DNA of 64,000 nt, from the NCBI RefSeq assembly GCF_949987535.1, contig NC_080069.1:45745269-45809268 (forward strand), read 5' to 3'. Below, in pieces: positions 11,021 through 23,079 of this stretch; position 1 is the first letter of the stretch, and every line of letters starts with the position of its first letter. A program made the position numbers and the translations under genes. This DNA is from Balaenoptera acutorostrata (taxonomy: Eukaryota; Chordata; Mammalia; Artiodactyla; Balaenopteridae). A model generated the notes under the pieces. It was not told where the DNA came from and did not search any database. It worked only from the letters and a program-made list of their open reading frames with translations.

Positions 11021-12524
11021 ACAATTTTTGAAACGACTTTTCTTTCCATCATGGTATCGTCTTGCCCTCCTTATGGAATATCAGTTGATAATACATGTAG
11101 TGGTTCAGCTAAGAATCTCAATTCTACATGACTTTCCCTGTGCTAGGATCACACAGTCTTGATTACTGTAAATTGTAACTAAGTTTTACATCTAAGTAAA
11201 TTTTGAAATGGTAAAGTGTGAGTCAACCAAATGTATTCTTATTTAAGTTCTTTTTTGGCTACTCTGGCTCACCTACATTTCTAGATGAATTTCAGGATCA
11301 GCTTGTCAATTACTGCAAAATAAAAACTGGGATTTTGATAGGGATCACATGAGTTCTATAGATCAATTTTGAGAGGGTTGTCACCTTAATATGAAATCCT
11401 CTGATCCATAAACATGGAAAGTTTAGTCATTTATTTAGATTTCCATTAACATCTTGCTACAGTGTCTTGTGGTTTGCAGAGTGAAAACCTTGCACTTTTT
11501 TGGTTAAATTTCATAATTGTTTTATTTACTTTAGGTGCTATTTTAAATGGAATTGCTTTACTTCATTTTCATATTATTATATGTGAGTGTATATAAATAC
11601 CATTGATTTTTGCATATTGACCTTGTATATTATAGCATTGTAGAACTTGTTTATTAGAGTTAGTAGGGTTTTGTGTGTGTGTGTGGATTCCTTTGGATTT
11701 ACTCTATATAAGATGATATCCTCAATGGAAAGAGCTAGTTTAAATTTTTCCTTTTATCTTGATGCTTTTTATTTCTTGTTTTTGCGTTATTCCCTCCCTA
11801 CAACCTCCAGTACAATGTTGAATAGAAATGGCAAGAAAGTCTTCATGTTTGTCTCCTTATCTTATTTCACCATTAAGTAGCATATTAGTTGTGGCTTCTT
11901 TTGTTTGTTTGTTTTTGTAGATGCTGGTTGTCAAGTTGAGGAAGTTCTTTTCCATTCCTAATTTTTTACATGTCTATCTTAAAGGGTGTTAGTTTTCTCT
12001 AGTGCATTTATCTCTTGAGATGATCATGTGTTTTATGTGCTTTATTCTATTATAATATTTTATTATACTTCTAATATAATATGTTATATTACATTGATGA
12101 TTTGGAAATGTTAACCCAAGCTTTTATTCCTGAGATAAAATCCTAACTTGGTAAGGTTTTATAATCCTTTTTATATTTTGCTAGGTTTGGTTTTCTAGGT
12201 TGGTTTTTTTTGTTGTTGTTGTTTTTTAGATTTCTAGTTTTTTTGTAAGGAATATTGGCCTGCAGTTTTGTTTTGTTTTGTTTTACTCTTGTGATATCTT
12301 GTTTTGGTATCAGAGTAATAATGGCCGCACACAAAGAGTTAGTTTTTTGAATAGTTTGTGAAGAATTGATGTTAATTCTTTTTTAAAGTTTGATAGAATT
12401 CACCAATTAAACCATCTGGGTTTTCTTTGTGCAGATAAGCATGAACCAAGTGCTGAAAAATAGTTCACTGGGCCTGGATGAGAAATGTTAGCAGGAAAAT
12501 AATACCAATAATAGCTAAAGCATT

Positions 12525-12980
12525 GTATTAATTATCTATTGCTACATACCAGTTAACCTGAAAACTTGATTGCTTTAAACAATAAACTTCCATTGTCTTA
12601 CATTTTCTATCAGTTGGGCATTTAAAAACAGCTTGGCTGGGTGTATGCATGGCTTCCTCCAATCAGAATATTGACAGAATGCCTCAGTTCTTTATTGGGT
12701 CCTGACCTGAGGCTTTAGATGCTGGCCATTTGGGTCCTGCTGTAGGGTTGCCTGATTGTCCTCTTAACACAGCAGCTGGCTTCCCCCAGATCAAGTGATC
12801 CAAAAAAGACAGAGATGAAAGCTACAATATCTCACGACCTAGCCTAAGAAACCAGAATTTGTCATTTCTACAAACCTGCTCACTAGAAACAAGTCACTGA
12901 ATCTGGCTACACTCAAGGGTTGGGGAATTAGGTTCTACCCAATTGTCAAAGGATACTCAAATAACTTGAGTACATATTTT
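12525..12980. repeat. Ancient interspersed repeat, family not assigned
   Basis: Features such as ttatctattgctacatacca, acagcagctggcttccccca and gagaaccaagtcactga-like blocks match a widespread old mammalian repeat that begins ctattgctgcataacaaatta. I recognise the consensus but cannot name the family with confidence. About 450 bp, strongly diverged. Confidence 0.55.
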
Positions 12981-12989
12981 TAAAATCAT

Positions 12990-13235
12990 TACACCTGTAT
13001 TAAGCACCTGTTATGAGTCAGACATTTCTAAGCATCTTACCCTACAGTAACTTATTTAATCTTCACAAAATTCCTATATTTAGATGTTAAAACTAGTTTA
13101 ATTTTTCATATGGGGAGTCTTTCAAGAATATAATTAATTTTCAAAGTCACACAGTAACATCAAATTGTTACCCCAGGCAATCTGGCACCTGCCCCTATGT
13201 GTTCACATGACACTATTCAACCTCTTAAAGGTAAC
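12990..13235 (-). repeat. MIR SINE (ancient)
   Basis: The plus strand shows the MIR complement: ttaagcacctgttatgagtc, then cagtaacttatttaatcttc, then aaagtcacacagtaac and ccaggcaatctggcacc. It is nearly full length but diverged. MIRs are tRNA-derived SINEs inactive since early mammalian evolution. Confidence 0.7.
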
Positions 13236-14405
13236 ATCACCAAGTTTGCCTTCTCAGGCAAGAAAACTGCTAAGAATGTCTATTACGTGAATCTTCTACA
13301 CACAGTGGGACATGCAGTGTCAGAGAAAGGAGGGTTACAGGTTCATTTGCATACAGTCATAGAGCATTATTCTATACACTGGTTATAAATTCTAGAAAGT
13401 TCAAGACTGTCCATAATTTAATTAAGGAGGATGACCTTTCTAATATTCATACAAACTTGGTTTTCATTTGTCAACAAAGAGACAGATCTGAATCTGACTC
13501 TGGCTTCAAGCCTTTAAGACGTACAGCTGAGTAAAATTGAGATTTGCACAAATTATCAATCATTCTCATATTTGTCATACATTTGAGGAAGCAGTCCCAG
13601 CCATTTAAGAGGCAAAGGGAGACAATTTTGTCTCATTTGTAAATGAAAGAGTGTATAAGCCAAGGTCTTCAGGACATGAAGAAATCTGAAAGCAGTATTT
13701 CTACATAATAGATAATTGAATTTCAAAGCATATAAATCTGTGGACAGAATATGAGCCTCTTAGAAATTTGTTTGTGGTTTGACTGTCAGCTCAGATTTGT
13801 AAAGCATTCTTCTTTGAAGACATGCTTTTTACTAAGAATTTTTCTATTCATTCAAACTCTTCCGGTTGTAGAATTGAAATGAGTCTCTGTTATGAAAATG
13901 AAGTGTCATAACTTTTAATCAGTAGAGATCACCTCTGGTGCTGATCTAATAAAGGCTATGAAGAAAGACAGAAAGGATAACAAAAGAACAATCATAAAAA
14001 TCCAGATAATATTTTAAGGGCTGCAGTTTAAGCTTTGAATGCAACAGAAATCTCTTTCTACTTGTCATTCCATATTCCAAAAGCATTTATTTGCCTTTGC
14101 AAAAGAAGTCAAATTTGCAGCCTTAGCAGTTGGGATAATGGCTCATCAGTAACAAATTTGTTCTACTTATTAATGTTCATTAGGCTTTACATAATCTATT
14201 GAATGTAATAATAATAATAAAACATAATTATTAGAAAATTTTTACATCATCCATGGGGAGGAAAGCAAAGCAATATATTATCTATTACTAAGGATCATAT
14301 TTCACTTATACTAAATAGAAAAAAATATTTTATTTTTATAAAAAAAAAGGAACAAAGACCAGTGAGATTAGTGGTATAAAGCATGGACGTTAGAGCACAG
14401 GGACA
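13236..14405. other. Unique DNA, nothing recognised
   Basis: This stretch is AT-rich. No domain-bearing frame, repeat family or strong simple repeat was found. A short (AAT)n-like patch lies at about 14207-14222. Confidence 0.5.
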
Positions 14406-14407
14406 CA

Positions 14408-14830
14408 GGATAAAATTTTCAGTACCAAAGCAGTTATATAAATACTAGAGGTGCAATTGTTGGATCTTGAGGTGAGACTTGTTTAGTTTTGGAAAAAACT
14501 GCCAAACTGTCTTCCAAAATGGCTGTACATGCATTCCACCAGCAAGGAGGGAGAGTTCCTGTTGTCACTCACCCTCCCAGCTATCTGCGTTGTCATATTT
14601 TGGAGTTTAGCCATTCTAATAGGTGTGCAGTGCTATCTCATTATTGTTTTAATTTTTAATTCCCTAATGATATATAATGATGAGCATAGTTTTGTATACA
14701 TATTTGTTATCAAACCAAAACTAGGATGTAATTATGTACAACAGCTCTACTCACAATGGCTAAACCTTAAAGAAATCAGAATGTCCTTCAGTAGATTAAT
14801 GCATAAGCAAATTAGGGTACATCCATGTCA
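14408..14830. mobile_element. Old L1 fragment with 5' inversion
   Basis: The left part (about 14408-14720) is L1 ORF2 in antisense: gccaaactgtcttccaaaat, agccattctaataggtgtg. The right part (about 14735-14830) is L1 in sense: actcacaatggctaaacc, then gtccttcagtagattaatgc. The two parts are neighbouring L1 segments in opposite orientation, as expected from twin priming of a plus-strand insertion. The 3' end is missing. Confidence 0.6.
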
Positions 14831-14839
14831 AGGGGAGCA

Positions 14840-15240
14840 TAATGTGCCACCCCAAAATATGCCTCTTTGGCATAAGGATTATTTTGGACTGACACATTTT
14901 TTAAAACCACAGACACAGGAGACTCTCTGAAAATTGATAGAAGTTACCCTTTTGTGAGGGAAATTTACATTTGTAAGGGAAATCACAATTTGAAAGGATA
15001 TGTCCCTTTCTGTACCAGGAATAGTAGGATGACTAAATCTCAAGAAACTCTTATCAGTGGAGAAGGCCTGGACTTAAATGTGCATAACAACCATACCCTT
15101 GTTTTCTTTTGTTTTTAGATGAAGATGGTATTTAAGGTGATGGCTTGGGCCATTTCAAGAAGTTACTCAGTTTCCCTGGTTATCTTCCATACATACAGGG
15201 TACACATGTTATTATACTTCTGTTTGTTTTAAAAAAAAAA
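14840..15240. repeat. Possible ancient LTR-like repeat
   Basis: Blocks such as caccccaaaatatgcctctt, tggcataaggattattttg and gggccatttcaagaagttac resemble a known mammalian long-terminal-repeat type of unknown name. An A run ends the segment. No retroviral reading frame is present. Confidence 0.35.
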
Positions 15241-17050
15241 AAAATCTCAGTACTATAGCTTTATAATTTTGAAATTTCATCAACTGAATCACACTGCTTC
15301 CTAATAAACTGTACTTTTAAAATGTCACTCTCACAGATTTGTTGTAAGGTTTAAATGATAAATTTCACACAAAGTGCTTAGAAAAGGTCCTGGTATGATA
15401 TATGGGCTAAATGGCAACTGTTAATGCCATTGTGACTGGCCAGATAACTTTAATGAAAAAGTCACATTTACTATTAAGTATTATTTGAAATTAAAAATTA
15501 TGATGTTTTATCTTAAATAAGTAATTATAAGATTAAAACATATTAACTTGCATACTTATGTTTTGACACAGAGCATTCAACACATGGTAGACAATATTAG
15601 AAACAAAATCAGTTTCATTGACAAATCTAGGGATAATGCCTTTTTTTTTTCCTTTGGTTGATTATTTTTGTTTCTCAAATACATATACACATAAAAATTC
15701 CAAATAATTTAACTCACATTTCTGTCATTATTTCCGCTGTTTTAAAATTTTTATTTATACATGTAATATGAGAATTTTGCCATATCATTAAATTCTCCAT
15801 GCAGGTATGTTCTGTAAGGTATACATAATATCCTATTTTACACATGCAACATGGTATTTACAATGCAAATGGTATTAAAGAGTGTTTGGGCAAAGCAAGT
15901 ATATTAGAATTAGCAAATATATATAGAAAACCTTAAAGAACCAAGTGTGGCAACTAGAGCATGGAACTGAAGGGGATAAAATAGATAAAAACAAACTAAG
16001 ATTTTTATAAGCTATGTAAGGAAAAGCTATTTAAAAAAACCTGTGACTAATGAATTTTCAAAACCAGGGTAAAACACAGTATAAGAATGCTACATTATAG
16101 TCCAACTTTCCATATTAATATCAATCACATATGAAATATTAGCAAAAACAGTGCAGCAACATAAAAGTAATAGTATATATAGTCAAGCAGAATTTGCAGC
16201 TGTGATTCAATAATTGATAAACATTTAGAATCTATATATATTTTTCAGTTTACTATTGAGTCAAAAGTAAAATTTTAAAAAAGTCAACAGTTGGCAAACA
16301 TAGATTTGATAAAATTAAATATTTCTTTTGATAAAATATTTTTTGATAAAATATTTTTTGATAATTTCTTTTGATAAAATATTTTTTAAATAAAAATATA
16401 TTTATATATATTTATATATGGTGATGTATGCAACATTTATCATGCTGTCACATCTATGTTTAACATTTGATTACTTGAAACTAGCATGGTACTTGACACA
16501 TGCAAACATCTTGCAGTTCTCTTGAAGAGCAGACAAAATAGTTACCACTATTATTGGTCTGGATACTATAATCACTACAGTTAGATTAGGGAAATGAATG
16601 ATATAAAAATTTGAAATTAATAAAATAAATCAATATCTGTCAGTGATATAACAGAATAATTGTAGCAGTCATGTGAACTAAAAAAACATTATTAGAAGTA
16701 ATATGAAAAATTATCAGTATAGTATTAAAATTTGATGATTTTCTTATATGAAAGTATTACATAGAAAGTATTTACAATAGAAATTTGTTAAATAGCTATA
16801 TTATGAAAACTTTCAATTCTCCTAATTGTGAATCAAGTAAATGTGGACTGTCATACCTAAATTTTGGTTAGAAAGATTCAATATTGAAATATTTCACTAC
16901 TCTAAGAAGTAAATTTAAACTTATTGTGGTTCCATTTGGTGGGTAATGTAATTATAATGTTCAGAATAGTTCTTAAAGAGAAGACTATTTAGAGAAAAAT
17001 AGTCATAGACGAGAGAGGAGAGCAACCTACTATAGTGATCTATAACATAA
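15241..17050. other. Unique AT-rich DNA
   Basis: No gene or repeat family was recognised. Positions about 16318-16440 are a low-complexity tandem of (t)tttgataaaatatt units (at least three copies) running into TATATTTA-rich sequence. Confidence 0.5.
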
Positions 17051-17054
17051 TTAA

Positions 17055-17061
17055 ATATATA

Positions 17062-17099
<38 letters not shown>
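17055..17099. repeat. (TG)n/(TA)n microsatellite
   Basis: Tandem TG units are followed by about 13 TA units. Confidence 0.9.
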
Positions 17100-17462
17100 A
17101 GTATGGATGCCTGATGAAATAGGACAGTTAATGAAAGAATAGGAGGCCTATTTGGACAAACATATTGAATGTTACTGTGTATTTGGCCTAGTATTTCAAT
17201 TTAGAGAGGGAAATCTGGATTATTTAATAAATTATATTGAGAGAAATCTAGAAGAAAACCAGCTAGGTTGGATCAATACTGATGTAAAAATATTTTCCAA
17301 AGAAATAAAAGATTTGCATTAACCAAATTACTGAAGTACAAAAATGAAATTGGATAAAATATTTATTATCGATATTGGGATAATGAAGCACTTTCTAAGG
17401 ACATCAGAAGCACTAAACAGACAGCTTGGTACATTATACTGCATAAAATTAAACACAAATCT

Positions 17463-17634
17463 CCTGCTTCTGCCCCGCCCTCTTCCAGCATGGCTGTGCA
17501 CAACCCCTCCCATCAGTGCGCAGGTGCAGCCTGCCCTGTTCCCCCAGCTCTCAAGCAGGAGTCCGTGGGGAGATGGCGGCTCGCTAGGATATTAAGTAAA
17601 TAAATAAAAAGATAAATAAATAAAATTTAAAAAT
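17463..17634 (+). mobile_element. Orphan retro-insertion of unknown source
   Basis: A GC-rich block (about 17463-17590) ends in an A-rich AAATAAATAAAAAG-type tail in otherwise AT-rich DNA. It is flanked by near-identical 12-bp repeats, aaacacaaatct at 17451-17462 and aaaaacaaatct at 17635-17646. Target duplication plus A-rich tail indicate L1-mediated retrotransposition. The body (containing ggggagatggcggctcgct near its 3' end) matches no family I recognise. It could be a fragment of a processed transcript or of an L1 5' region. Confidence 0.6.
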
Positions 17635-17764
17635 AAAAACAAATCTGAGAACTCTGATCCTAGGAAGTAGACATACTTTTCCCTATTCCTCCCACTAAGT
17701 TAAAAACAAAACAAAACACCCAAACACATGGACAGAGATCTGCTCCCAGCTTAAGAGCCTGATA

Positions 17765-18035
17765 TATACTCAATCTAAAATATACAACAATAAATATAAA
17801 AGTATGTATATATAAAAATTATATAAAATATATAATTTTGTATATTGATATGTTTATGTGATAATATATATACATAATAGTATATTTATTATATGTAATA
17901 CATAATATATAAACATAAATAACATTTATATAGTTTATATATACATATATAAATATAACTATTATATATTACAGTTATATAAATAGCAAGTTTATACATA
18001 TATAAATATATAAATTATATGTATAACAAGTATTT
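17765..18035. repeat. TA-rich low-complexity tract
   Basis: About 270 bp consist almost only of A and T in degenerate ATATA/TATAA combinations, with no clean repeat unit. Confidence 0.85.
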
Positions 18036-18814
18036 ATAGCCTCTGAAAATTCTCCAACGAGCTTACATCAAGTGAATAAATATTTACTCAAGAACATGTA
18101 TGGCAATTCAGTAAGATTAGCAAAGCAGAAATTCCATTCCAGAAGGGGTAGCCAAGAACATAGGTCTCTCTCTCTCCCCTTAGCTCCCTGTCAGAGGGTT
18201 AGCTTCCCAGGAGGAAATTTCTCATTCAGAATTCACCATACTAGTCCCAGCTACCTGCTGCCTAGGCTCTGTTCTGAGTGAGTAAAGTTGAGAGGCAGGG
18301 GCTACCTTCTTCTACTTAGGATCCATTTGTGTAACAGAGGCTCTGTCTTTGACATGAAATCACTGAGATTCTATTCTTGCTCTGAGTTGTTAATTAGAGT
18401 TCCCACACTAGGTGAAGCAGTCCAAAAAGAATTAAGGCTCCTGCCTCTATCCACTCAGGTTTCAATTCCTAGATCAAGGGTGTCACCCCAAGAGAAGCAT
18501 GCCATGGTGCACACCCTCAGAGTCTTGGCCCAGAAATGTTACATGGAGAGAGAAGCAAGCAATAAAATACATAGCTGCTAATCTCTTTGCAAAGGAACTG
18601 AGTTCATTAACAAAAGAGCGTAGAGAGGCTAATTTCTAAGGGTGCACTCAAAAACAGTGGAGGTTGTGGTTGTGGGTACTAATTGGAACATTTATGGATT
18701 TAGTGGACTGCTAAACTGTACATGTGAAATACATGTTACACTGTAGGCTGGCTAATTTGCTGAAGAGGGCTAGAGAGGGGAGAGGATAAAAAATATATTA
18801 GACCCATAGAAAGC
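18036..18814. other. Unassigned, more GC-balanced segment before an L1 ORF2
   Basis: The composition differs from the flanks (for example ctctctctctccccttagct). It directly precedes plus-strand L1 ORF2, so it might be the 5' UTR/ORF1 side of that L1 or another old element. Frames at 18072-18281 and 18288-18581 show no recognisable ORF1 motif. Confidence 0.35.
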
Positions 18815-20423
18815 AAAATTTAAAATGGCAGAGTTAAATCCAACTATATTAATAACACCATCATATGTGAAAGTATTAAACAATCCAACAAAAGGTAGAA
18901 ATGATTAGAATGGAAAAAAGCCCAATGAGATCCAAGTATATGCTGTCTATAGGAAATGCACTTTATATTCAAAGATACAAACAGTTTAAAATTAAGAGGA
19001 TGAAAAATATATATTATGCAAACAGCAAGCACAAGAATGCTGGAGTGGCTATATTGATATCAGACAAAATAAACTTTAAAACAGAAAATATTAAAAGTTA
19101 AAAAGACTTATTTTATAAAGATAAAATGGTCAAGCTATCAGAAAGATGTAACAATTATATTACATATATGCTCTTAACAATAAGCACCAACATACATGAA
19201 ACAAAAGCTGAAAGAAATGAATGGAGAAATATAAAATCCAACAATAATAATAGGAGATGTTAATAACCCACTTTCAATAATATATATACACTAAACAGAA
19301 GATTCAACATGGAAGTAGGAGACTTGAACAATATTATAAACCAACTATAACTAGCAGACATCTATAGAACATACCACCCAATAATGACAGGATATATATA
19401 TTCTTTTAAAGTGAACCTAGAACCTTCTCTAGAATAGATGACATGCTAAGCCACAAAACAAACTTCAATAAATTTTACATGATGGAAATAATATGCAGTG
19501 TATTTTCTGAACACAGTGGTATAAAATTAGAAAGCAATAATAGGGAAAAATTTAGAAACTCACAAATATGTGGAAATTGAATACACTCCTAATTAACAAA
19601 TGAGTCAATGAGGGTACAAAGAGGGATTTCAGAAAATAATTTGAAATAAATTTTGAAACTTTGAAAATCAAAACACAACATACAAAACATATGAGATAAA
19701 GCTAATACAGTACATAAAGTGAAATTTATAGCTCTGAATGCCTATATTAAAACAGAAGAAAGATTTCTAATAAACAACCTTCCACCTTAAGAGACTGGAA
19801 AAAAGAAAAGCAAACTAAATCTAAAGCAAGAATGTAAAAGGAAGTAAGTAGTATATACCAGAGTGGTAAATAATAAAATAAAAAATAGAAAAACTATAAA
19901 AATTAGTGAAACCAAAAATTGTTTCTTTGAAAAAAATCAACAAACTTGGTAAAACTTTATATAGATTTCCACGAAAAAAGAGAGAAACCTCAAATAACTA
20001 GATCAGATATAAAAGAGGAGGCATTACTATGGGCCTTATAGAAATAACAAAGATTATATAAGGAATACTATAAAAAATTGTACACCAATTAATTACTTAG
20101 GTGAAATGAACATATTCCTTGAAAGACACAAACTACCAAAAGTATTTCAATAATAAGAAATAAAAATAAGACAGTAAACAACAGAAAACATGAATGGACT
20201 TATAGCATGTGAAGAGATTAAAATAGTAATAAAATAGTTTGTATTTATTTAAATAGTTATTTACTATTAGTAATAATAAAATAGTAATTTAAAAACTACC
20301 CACAAAGCAAAGCCTAGGCCCAGACTGCTAAATTCTATCAAACTTTTTAAAAAGCATGAATACCAATTTCACAAACGTTTTCAAAAACGTAAAACAGGAG
20401 GGATTGCTTTCCAAATTATTGTA

Positions 20424-21706
20424 CTGGTTTGGCCAAAAAGTGCCTTCAGTTTTCAAGTAAAAATAAAAGACAAATTTTTCATTTTCACCAAGAACTTTAT
20501 TGAACAACATATTCACCCTTTTGTTCCACTACCTTCTGCCAATTTTCAGGCAACTTCATAATTCCATCTTCCCAAAACTTTTTATCTTTTTGAGCAAAGA
20601 ACTGTTCCAGATGCCTTTTACAGTCTTCCAGGGAATTGAAATTTTTTCCATTAAGAGAATTTTGTAAAGACCGAAATCAATGGAAATCTGAAGGCGCAAT
20701 GTCTGGTGAATAAGGCGGATGAATCAGAACTTCCCAGCAAGGCTGTAACAGCTTTTGCTTGGTCATCAAAGAAACATGAAGTCTTGCATTATCCTGATGG
20801 AAGATTATGCGTTTTCTGTTGACTAATTCTGGACGCTTTTCGTCGAGTGCTGCTTTCATTTGGTTTAATTGGGAGCAGTACTTGTTGGAATTAATCGTTT
20901 GGTTTTCTGGAAGGAGCTCATAATAGAGGACTCCCTTCCAATCCCACCATATACAAAACATCGCATTCTTTGGTTGAAGACTGGCCTTTGGTGTGGTTGG
21001 TGGTAGTTCATTTTGCTTGCCCCACAGTCTCTTCCGTTCCACATTACTGTACAGTATCCATTTTTCATTGCCTGTCACAATTTGTTTGAAAAACGAAACG
21101 TTTTCATTACATTTAAGTAGAGAATCACGTGCGGAAATACGGTCAAGAAGGTTTTTTTTTTCCTCTTCACTTATGTGGAACCCAAGCATCAAGCGATTAT
21201 CATAATCAAGCTGGTGCAAATGATTTTCAGTGCTTGATTTGGATATTTTGAATATGTCAGCTGTCTCCTGCGTGGTATAATGCTGACTGTTTTCAATTAA
21301 TGTCTCGATTTGATCGCTATCAACTTCAACTGGTCTACCCGACCGTGGAGCATCGTCCAGCGAGAAATCTCCAGCACGAAACTTCACAAACCACTTTTGA
21401 CATGTTCGGTCAGTCACAACATCTCCATAAACTGCACAAATCTTTTTCTGCGTTTTAGTTGCGTTTTTACCTTTCTTGAAATAATAAAGCATAATATGCC
21501 GAAAATGTTGCTTTTTTTCTTCCATCTTCAATATTAAAATGGCTACACAAAAATTCACCACTTTTTATGTCTTTTTTTAAATACATACTGATATGACAGC
21601 TGTCACATACAATCTAACAAAATTGTTTCAAATGAAGTTAAAGACAACTAAGTGCTGCTAGAGCCATGTTATGGAAAAAACTGAATGAACCTTTTGGCCA
21701 ACCCAA
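20424..21706 (-). mobile_element. Full-length mariner DNA transposon
   Basis: The 1,283-bp element has TA at 20422-20423 and 21707-21708. Its terminal inverted repeats are tggtttggccaaaaagtgcc at the left and the complement of ttgggttggccaaaaggttc at the right. The L1 ORF2 host resumes on either side. The minus strand encodes a near-complete mariner transposase. Terminal repeats and protein resemble the Hsmar1-like mariner of cetartiodactyls. It is younger than the L1 it landed in. Confidence 0.95.
20497..21525 (-). pseudogene. Mariner transposase (DD34D), inactivated
   Basis: Transposase that would cut and paste the mariner at TA sites. From the internal Met at 21523-21525 (MEEKKQHFRHIML) to the stop at 20497-20499 there are 342 codons, the normal length for this group; an earlier in-frame Met lies 12 codons upstream. 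The N-terminal paired helix-turn-helix DNA-binding region comes first, with the linker (DDAPRSGRPVEVDSDQ) in between. The catalytic triad should be D-D-34-D. The first site reads TGNEKW instead of TGDEKW (Asp to Asn). The second (HQDNAR) and third (APSDF) are intact and 34 residues apart. A TGA stop at 20674-20676 follows SDFH and removes about 58 C-terminal residues. Either defect should abolish activity. Confidence 0.93.
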
Positions 21707-22084
21707 TATAAAGTGAGTTGTACTCTGATAACAAAACTATCAATGATATCCCGAGGGGGGGAAAAAAAACTACAGGCAACTATATCTTATGCATATGGAT
21801 GCAAATATCCTCAACAGAATATTAGAAAACTAAATCCAGCAACATGTTAAAAAATTATATACAATGGCTAAGTGAGATTTATTCCAAAGATGTGAGGTTA
21901 GTTTAACATCCAGAAATCAATTAATGTAATATGTCATATCAGTAAAATAAAAAACAAAAATCACATATCAAAAGATACAGAAAAAGCATTTTACAAAATC
22001 CAACACCTTTTCATGATAAAAGCACTCAGCAAACTAGATGGAAAATTCCTCAACTTAATAAAGAGAATCTATGAATAACCCAGA

Positions 22085-22386
22085 GCTAACATTATACTTA
22101 ATGATAAAAGACTGGGTACTTTTCCCCTAAGATCAGGACTAGGACAAAGATGTCAGTTCTCACCTTTTCTATTCAACATTATACTGGAAATTCTAGTCAG
22201 AGCACTTGGCGAGAAAAAGAAAGAAAAGGCCTCCAGCTAGTGTTATACTTAATAGTGAAAAACGGAATGTTTCCTCCTGTAACTGGGAACAAGTCAAGGA
22301 TGACTGTTCTCTTATTCAACAAAGTGCTGGAAGTTCTCACCAGTGCAAAAACTCAAGAAAAGGAAATAAAAGTCACACAAATTAAA
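22085..22386 (+). repeat. Diverged ~151-bp tandem duplication within L1 ORF2
   Basis: Copy 1 (about 22085-22235) and copy 2 (about 22236-22386) both start ttatacttaat and contain (c/g)tctattcaac-type, actgga(a/g)(a/g)ttct and agaaaaagaaa/aagaaaaggaaa blocks. They cover the same ORF2 segment just upstream of the FADD motif. Divergence between the copies is substantial, so the duplication is old. Confidence 0.7.
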
Positions 22387-22770
22387 AATAATAAAATTGT
22401 CACTATTTGCAGATGATATAATTATGTATATAGAAAAATCCCAAGAAATCTACAAAACTACTCTTAAAAATAATAAATGAGTTCGTAACATTTTCAGGAT
22501 ACAAGGTAAACATATAAAATCAATTTTATTTCTATATAATAGTGATGGACACATAGACACTGAATTTAAAAATATAATACCATTTACAGTCACTCAAAAA
22601 TGAAATTATTAGGTATACATCTAACAAAGCATGTACAGGACTTGAATGCTACAAAACACAGATCAAAGGAATCAAGGAATGAACACATAGCCCAAAGCCA
22701 AGGTATCATTGCTATAACCTCTAGTATGTACATGAAGGGATGAAGTTTACTTGCTGTCTGGTTTGTTGAT

Positions 22771-22778
22771 TTTTTTTT

Positions 22779-22810
<32 letters not shown>

Positions 22811-23060
22811 GGCTGTGTTGGGTCTTCGTTTCTGTGCGAGGGCTTTCTCTAGTTGCGGCAAGCGGGGGCCACTCTTCATCGCGGTGCGCGGGCCTCTCAC
22901 TGTCGCGGCCTCTCTTGTTGCGGAGCGCAGGCTCAGCAATTGTGGCTCATGGGCCTAGTCGCTCCGCGGCATGTGGGATCTTCCCAAACCAGGGCTCGAA
23001 CCCGTGTCCCCTGCACCAGCAGGCAGATTCTCAACCACTGCGCCACCAGGGAAGCCCAGA
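22771..23060 (-). mobile_element. CHR-type SINE with internal deletion
   Basis: The head is at the right (ccaccagggaagccc) and the B-box complement gggctcgaaccc at about 22993. The tail is (TTTA)n plus a T run. The segment around acaggctccagacgcg, present in other copies, is missing (gagcgcaggctcagc). The flanking ttgattttttttt sequences at about 22765 and 23061 look like the target duplication. Confidence 0.92.
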
Positions 23061-23079
23061 TTGATTTTTTTTTTTTTTG

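Larger units (their letters stand above)
8936..12430 (-). mobile_element. Old L1M, 3' UTR to mid ORF2, with two nested elements
   Basis: Antisense L1 landmarks run in order for about 3.5 kb: 3' UTR (8940-9230), ORF2 C-terminus (to 9475 and again from 9978), and mid ORF2 to about 12430 (caccaattaaaccatctggg). The order resumes correctly across a Tigger-like element at 9476-9975 and an L1 3' end at about 10700-11020, so both are later insertions. All frames are broken. Confidence 0.85.
18815..22680 (+). mobile_element. Old plus-strand L1, ORF2 from endonuclease to RT region
   Basis: ORF2 landmarks follow the consensus order: the endonuclease region near 18820-19100 (ggagtggctatattgatatc, agacaaaataaactttaaaa), the linker region 19500-20400, and the reverse transcriptase region 21770-22640 with the FADD catalytic motif codons at 22406-22417. 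Stops and frameshifts are frequent. A mariner at 20424-21706 interrupts it. A ~151-bp stretch before the FADD motif is tandemly duplicated. The element stops at about 22680 without a 3' end. Confidence 0.88.

Noticed and set aside
14529..14930. 133-codon frame
   Set aside because: It runs across the L1 inversion junction and into another repeat, so it is not a real protein.
14840..15240. Endogenous retrovirus
   Set aside because: Only an LTR-like stretch is suspected; no gag, pol or env sequence was seen.
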